Shown: piece after piece, positions 59,545-64,000 of the stretch
How positions within the stretch are numbered: the first letter of the stretch is position 1
Layout of the letters: every line of letters starts with the position of its first letter
Source of the DNA: Stenopsyche tienmushanensis
Taxonomy: Eukaryota > Arthropoda > Insecta > Trichoptera > Stenopsychidae
Assembly (NCBI GenBank): GCA_008973525.1
Contig: WACJ01000327.1
Coordinates: forward strand, 288,499 to 352,498
Reading direction: 5' to 3'
DNA length: 64,000 nt
The notes under the pieces: model-generated
Told to the model about the DNA's origin: nothing
The model's database searches: none
What the model saw: the letters and a program-made list of their open reading frames with translations, nothing else
Translations under genes and position numbers: made by a program

Positions 59545-60509
59545 TTTCTAAGCGTCCAGATTTCAGCGGGAATGTCTCGATTTCATCGTGCTGGTGAGGT
59601 GTACGATTTCTGTTAGATAAAAATTTCAATCCCGATTTTATCGGGATTACGTTTATTAATCCCGGCATTCATGAGCACCTAAAACTGTCCGGGATACCGG
59701 ATCCCTGGATTGGATCCCCCATTCGTGCATGAGGTCCTCGAGGACGACTCGCGTATTGTTCTTTAAAAATTTCTCCACGTTTATAAAGCTGATTCTTTAC
59801 ATTATGTATTCAGGTGTGTCGACGATCTACAGCTAAGCATAAAATTGTCTATCCAAGTTCAAAATTACATTTCATCAGTCTCGAATTGCATTCATGTTGT
59901 TAACATATTTTTCCGTAAAATATGAAAAACACACGTCACCCAAATTTTCCATCGTACAAATGCCAGCATATCTAATTTTATCGCTCTCCATATTCCAATG
60001 ATCAATGCAAATGATTGGTTTGACATGCTTCTTCATGCTGATTATTGCGTCAATTATATTAGTTGAATTCTTATAAAGGTAATCGTTTGGGTTCGGAGGA
60101 GTCCTAATCTAAACAGGATTTCGAAATTGTTGATGAAGATCTCATATTATGGCATCGACACAATGGTTTAGTACTTCCTCTTGCATTTTCAAGGTTTCTT
60201 ACTTCCTTGACCGACTGACGATGACTGAATATCGTGTACCGACCATGAGACCTTGCCAACGAAAAAAAAGCAGAATAATGGAGTCTTGATGAGTACTGAA
60301 AGATCATTAAATATCAAAGTGCATTGATGTTAAATTGCTTTATCAAGTGCCAGATATTCAATTATTTCTTGTAAAATTATGCATAATACATATTTTTTAT
60401 TTCTTGCACTGATATTAGGTATTTATTGTCCACTTTTTAAGTCGTCATATTTGTTATCAGATGTCTGCGGTCTTCATAGTATTCTATTAACGGTTAAATC
60501 AATATAATA

Positions 60510-61671
60510 TTAGGGGGACCAGAAAGTATTCGTAAATTTAATAAAAAGTGTTCAAATTTATTTTATATACAACACTATAAAACATAATTCCCTTTATTAT
60601 TGAGCACATTTTTCCATCGCTTTGGCAGTTCTTTGATCCTTCTTTTATAAATGACGAGCTTAAAATGTGTTAGTACAATGATCCATGGGGATCCTAGTCA
60701 TTGCGATAACTCCTCAATTATTTGTCGTAGATCTGATTCGATCAGGGATTTTAGTGCATGTTTATCAAAATTCGAAGGTCCTCCCGTTCTCAGTTCTTCC
60801 CTTAACCCTTTCAAACCGGAGAATATACACGCTAAGCTCTAATGTAAATCCAATTTTATATCAGCTCCATCGCAGCGTGAAACAAGCTTGATAATGAACC
60901 AAGCTCAATAAATAAACCTTAACACATTTTTATTTATTTTCTTTGGAATATTTCTTAATGTTCAACTTGCATGGTATCTGCTTTCTGTTGTTCAGCTATT
61001 TTTGCGTATTAATGTGTTGTGAAAATAAAAATACAGGGTTACTATGCAAGCCTGCCATTTAACTTCTGAAGGAGTAGATTTTGCAAAGAAGTGGTCATAT
61101 TCGGCTAATGACGCCACTCCAGAACAGTCAAGGGGGAATAATGAAATTGGTCAACGATAATAATGGTGCGAGTATCTTAATTATCGAAACAAACGCCTGC
61201 TCTTAAGACAACACGATTGAAAGTTGTCTTATCTTTGTTGAAAGAGCTTAATAGCTTATCCGACGATAGCGATTTCAGTTAATTAATTTAAATTTTATGA
61301 CTGTATGATGAGACGCAAGACATCCGTCTCTGTCTCACGATTTTCGACTCGATAGGGTTGAGCTTCTTTTGCCCGATTTAAATTTTGACGAACTAATATT
61401 GGCATCTGTGGACTTTTACCATTTCGCCATAAACATATTTTAGTATTTCACTGGTTTTTGTGGCATTTCAACCCAAATATTTTAAAAAAATAGCATACAA
61501 ATCAGGATGTGGACTTACTGTTAGTTTCGGATTTGGAAATTTAACCCTTATCAATAAAAAAAATCTGTTCTATAAAAATAATGTTTAACATGTTTCCATC
61601 ACTGTGTTTGAATACAAACTGAGCTCTAACATAAGGTCTCAAATTTTTCGATTACTTTCGGGTCCTCCTAA
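60510..61671 (-). mobile_element. Mariner-like element with nested MITE A
   Basis: The ends TTAGGGGGACCAGAAAGTAT and (reverse complement of the right end) TTAGGAGGACCCGAAAGTAA are inverted repeats. Near the left end the minus strand encodes IKELPKRWKNVLNNKGNYV, the C-terminus typical of mariner transposases (LP.RW..V..N.G.Y). A MITE A copy (60806-61357) replaces most of the interior. The N-terminal and catalytic parts are largely lost. Confidence 0.7.
60806..61357 (+). mobile_element. MITE family A, most complete copy, empty TTAA site
   Basis: It starts after TTAA (60802-60805) with CCCTTTCAAACCGGAGAATA and ends TTCGACTCGATAGGG followed by TTGA (a decayed TTAA), giving 552 bp. It matches the copy at 37031-37860 apart from element B: here GAGTATCTTAATTATC (TTAA at 61177-61180) is uninterrupted. 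The right end has the hairpin GAGACGCAAGACATCCGTCTC. Confidence 0.75.
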
Positions 61672-62954
61672 TATTATTTGAATGGGACTATTAAAGGATC
61701 TATGAGTAAGTGGTGAAATCAATAAAACGTGGCCCTATTTGACTATATTTAAACGTCTTACAGTATTTTCTTATAATTTTTTTTTTAAAATATTTTTCGT
61801 TTTAAAAAAATATTTGTGTATTTAATCAAACTTATTTTGTTGAATTTTGGTTAAAAATATATTTTAAAAAAACCCTACGTTCGAACCATTATGCAAATTC
61901 ATAGTTTGACCGCACTGTCAATAGATGTCACCATCATGCAATACACTATTCATACATTTTCTAAAGCATTTCTTATATGAATATTATACTGATGAGTATA
62001 TATGCAAATGGTTTAAGTTCTCGTCGACAATTATTTTAATTGTCGATTCTGTATGGATATAAATGTATACGTCTCCACGACGTCGTTCAGAAAGTAGACT
62101 AATAAGTCTTAATCACTCCCATCTAATGATGTGATCGATATAATGAAATTGTTGATACCGTTCAGACATAATATATCTGCTCATCAATCTCGATTCATAT
62201 TTAGTAATTTCATCGTCGAATTCAGGTTATATCACATACAAATATATGATAATGAGTCCACTTTCAAATATTATATTTTGGGTTATGAACATATCGTATG
62301 AGTACGTGGAAAAACGCAATTTTAAATATCGTTAACCGGCACACGATTCATCACGTTTCGCTATCAAATTAATGCGATTTTCCGTCCATTTTTATTTATT
62401 GTACAGATTTATTATTATGGTGAAAATAAGAACATGAGATCCGGCAATGTGGGGCGTTCCCGGTTCCCTACATGCCATAATACGGATATTATTGTAAACC
62501 TGTCTGGAAATGTCTGCAGTATTTTTTCCTTATGCAATTCCAGCTTCCCAATGGCGAACTTCTCGGGATGAACACTCGAGGAATGTTCCCATAAGGACGA
62601 AACGACCGCTGCAAACGTATCTGGAATTTTAAATTCGATAAATTCCGATGAAAATATTTTAATAACTGCCATATACGGACGATTGACACAATTTGAAATC
62701 GTCGCACATAGATTGTATACAAAGTGACGATCATTTTACAATCTGTTATTACTGCAATATACATCCATAAATGTATAAAGGCATTATGTGAATAATTACT
62801 TTGATCGAACACAATCTTTTGACCTATATTGAATTTGTGTTTGAGCAACGCTGCTCTTTGTTTAAATTAAATTGATTGAATATTTCAGCGAATGTTTTAT
62901 TTATTATGAAGAGTAACTGGTAAATAAGCTAAAATTTAAGCTGATTTACATTTA

Positions 62955-63449
62955 CACTATACTGCTCTAATCCGGCACCCACCTGTAGTCCGACATCCCA
63001 ATACAAATTTAGCACATTTGTGCGATAAAGCTTCGTCAATGTTTTATATGCAAAAGTGTGATTTTTTGACCGCCTGGAACCGCGAGAACATTCAAAAGCT
63101 CGTCTTTACCATTGTTTGTGGACCTTGTAAAAGAGGCTAAACATCCGGACTGGAGGAAGCTTTGTATATCCTACTGGTTCCTTCAGGAAACGAACAGGTA
63201 TACGCCCAATTTATGAATCCATTATTGGCCATGAAACGCAATGTTGTTTTTCCAAGGACGATAATAAAAATAAGACTTTGGTATCTAGCAAGTAATTCTA
63301 TCTATTGAATACCTTTTTGCGGATTATTAGTAATTCCTTTCAAAAGTTCCAGACTACAAGCGGGTCGGACGTAGTTACTTCATAGTCCGACAATTTGCCA
63401 ATTCCGCACCGCTTTGCAAAATGTTTGTCGGATTACCGTGGTCTGCTGT
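62955..63449 (+). pseudogene. Tigger-like element, third copy
   Basis: It matches 51055-51650 with many differences: CTGTAGTCCGACATCCCAAT near the left end and GTCGGATTACCGTGGTCTGC at the right end. The CENP-B-type region is recognisable (AAGCTCGTCTTTACCATTG, GACTGGAGGAAGCTTTGTAT) but has lost its frame. Homology with the first copy also covers about 35 bases left of the inverted repeat. Confidence 0.65.
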
Positions 63450-63499
63450 ACTTTGTTATCGATTAAATTTTCATTGCTTAGCCAATTAAGCGCCAGCGA

Positions 63500-63790
63500 C
63501 TCACCGGTAGGGACTCCAATCTATGTGTACATATATAGAGTACATATATATTTTTCAAATTGTTATAATAACCTCTCCCTACGGTGATGTATTTACTACA
63601 CCTCTACTCTAATAACAGGAATATCGATATGAAATATAATAGATACGGGGGTTCAGAATTTTGTATTCCTCCGTAATATAATTACAAATCACATCAAACT
63701 ATTATAGTATATAATCTCATCTGCAGCGACGAAAAATAAATAATTTGTTGGGAAATCGAGAATTTCGCTTAATAGGAATTTTAACGCTTT
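63500..63790 (+). repeat. hAT-derived repeat, reversed copy
   Basis: Reverse complement of the 56739-57055 and 59168-59490 repeats: TACGGTGATGTATTTACTAC, AATATCGATATGAAATATAA and TGTATTCCTCCGTAATATAA are all present. No terminal inverted repeat is visible at its right end. Confidence 0.7.
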
Positions 63791-63853
63791 CGCGGACGTC
63801 TCGATAGGGAGTATGGGATGTTTGTAAAGACTGAGTTAGTGTTTTTTTTTTAG

Positions 63854-63923
63854 GGAGACCCCGGTGGAAAAACTACTCTGGACGATCTTTTTGACTCGAC
63901 TTTGATAATCGAGGAGAAACTGC
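63854..63923 (+). CDS. Candidate exon at the right edge, unidentified gene
   Basis: After a strong pyrimidine tract and TAG (acceptor at 63852-63853), the phase-0 frame reads GDPGGKTTLDDLFDSTLIIE EKL up to a weak donor (C|GTATCA). The G+C-richer composition ends with it. It joins in phase to the exon at 58029-58150. GDPGGKTT resembles a P-loop but is one residue short of GxxxxGKT, so no nucleotide binding is claimed. Confidence 0.3.
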
Positions 63924-64000
63924 GTATCAATTTCATCTATTTATTTTTTAGTTTCAATTACTACTATTGTTTATGCATTTGAATATATCAATGAAGAAAA

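Larger units (their letters stand above)
58151..63853. other. Transposon-dense stretch, possibly a second long intron
   Basis: It contains, in order, a tRNA-like SINE head, a mariner-type catalytic relic, a hAT end, a mariner copy with a nested MITE A, a Tigger-like copy and a reversed hAT piece. Between them lies A+T-rich DNA. I see no gene in it. Confidence 0.4.

Noticed and set aside
63854..63923. P-loop NTPase start (GDPGGKTT)
   Set aside because: The spacing is one residue short of the Walker A consensus and no other ATPase motif is present.

Overview
The window is nuclear DNA of an insect. Genes are split by short GT-AG introns, the DNA is strongly A+T-rich outside exons and two CpG-rich promoter/first-exon zones, and the proteins resemble their Drosophila counterparts (Ajuba, rotated abdomen, fascetto, Top1, RNA polymerase II subunit 2). 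The order of insect cannot be settled from the sequence. No prokaryotic features, CRISPR array or rRNA gene was seen.

Nine conserved genes were recognised and their exons joined by hand with consistent reading phase: the 5' end of RNA polymerase II subunit 2 (1-588, -); Ajuba-type LIM protein (1061-3483, +); FAM210/DUF1279 mitochondrial protein (9305-10284, -); protein O-mannosyltransferase 1 (12491-17711, -); proteasome beta2/PSMB7 (18620-19802, +); WRNIP1/RarA-type AAA+ ATPase (22179-26279, -); DNA topoisomerase I (28455-33184, -); mRNA cap guanine-N7 methyltransferase (36053-39418, -); PRC1/fascetto microtubule bundler (40115-47164, +). Most are housekeeping genes of transcription, DNA maintenance, mRNA capping, proteolysis, glycosylation and cytokinesis. 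There is no operon logic. Several are divergent pairs with short shared upstream regions (RPB2/jub, POMT1/PSMB7, RNMT/feo).

From about 49.4 kb to the right edge no known gene is recognisable. A CpG-rich block at 49.37-49.74 kb looks like a promoter with a first coding exon, and three exon-like blocks (49669-49762, 58029-58150, 63854-63923) are compatible in phase. They may be the start of an unidentified gene with very long introns.

The rest is intergenic or intronic DNA full of decayed transposons: RTE-like, CR1-like and R1/LOA-like LINE pieces, mariner and pogo/Tigger relics with a CENP-B-type domain, hAT pieces, a Mutator/Kolobok-like relic, and several short inverted-repeat elements. The clearest find is a 243-bp element with TTAA target duplications, present twice at equal length. 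One copy sits inside another TTAA-flanked element whose other copies in the window keep the empty TTAA site, so the insertion boundaries can be read exactly.
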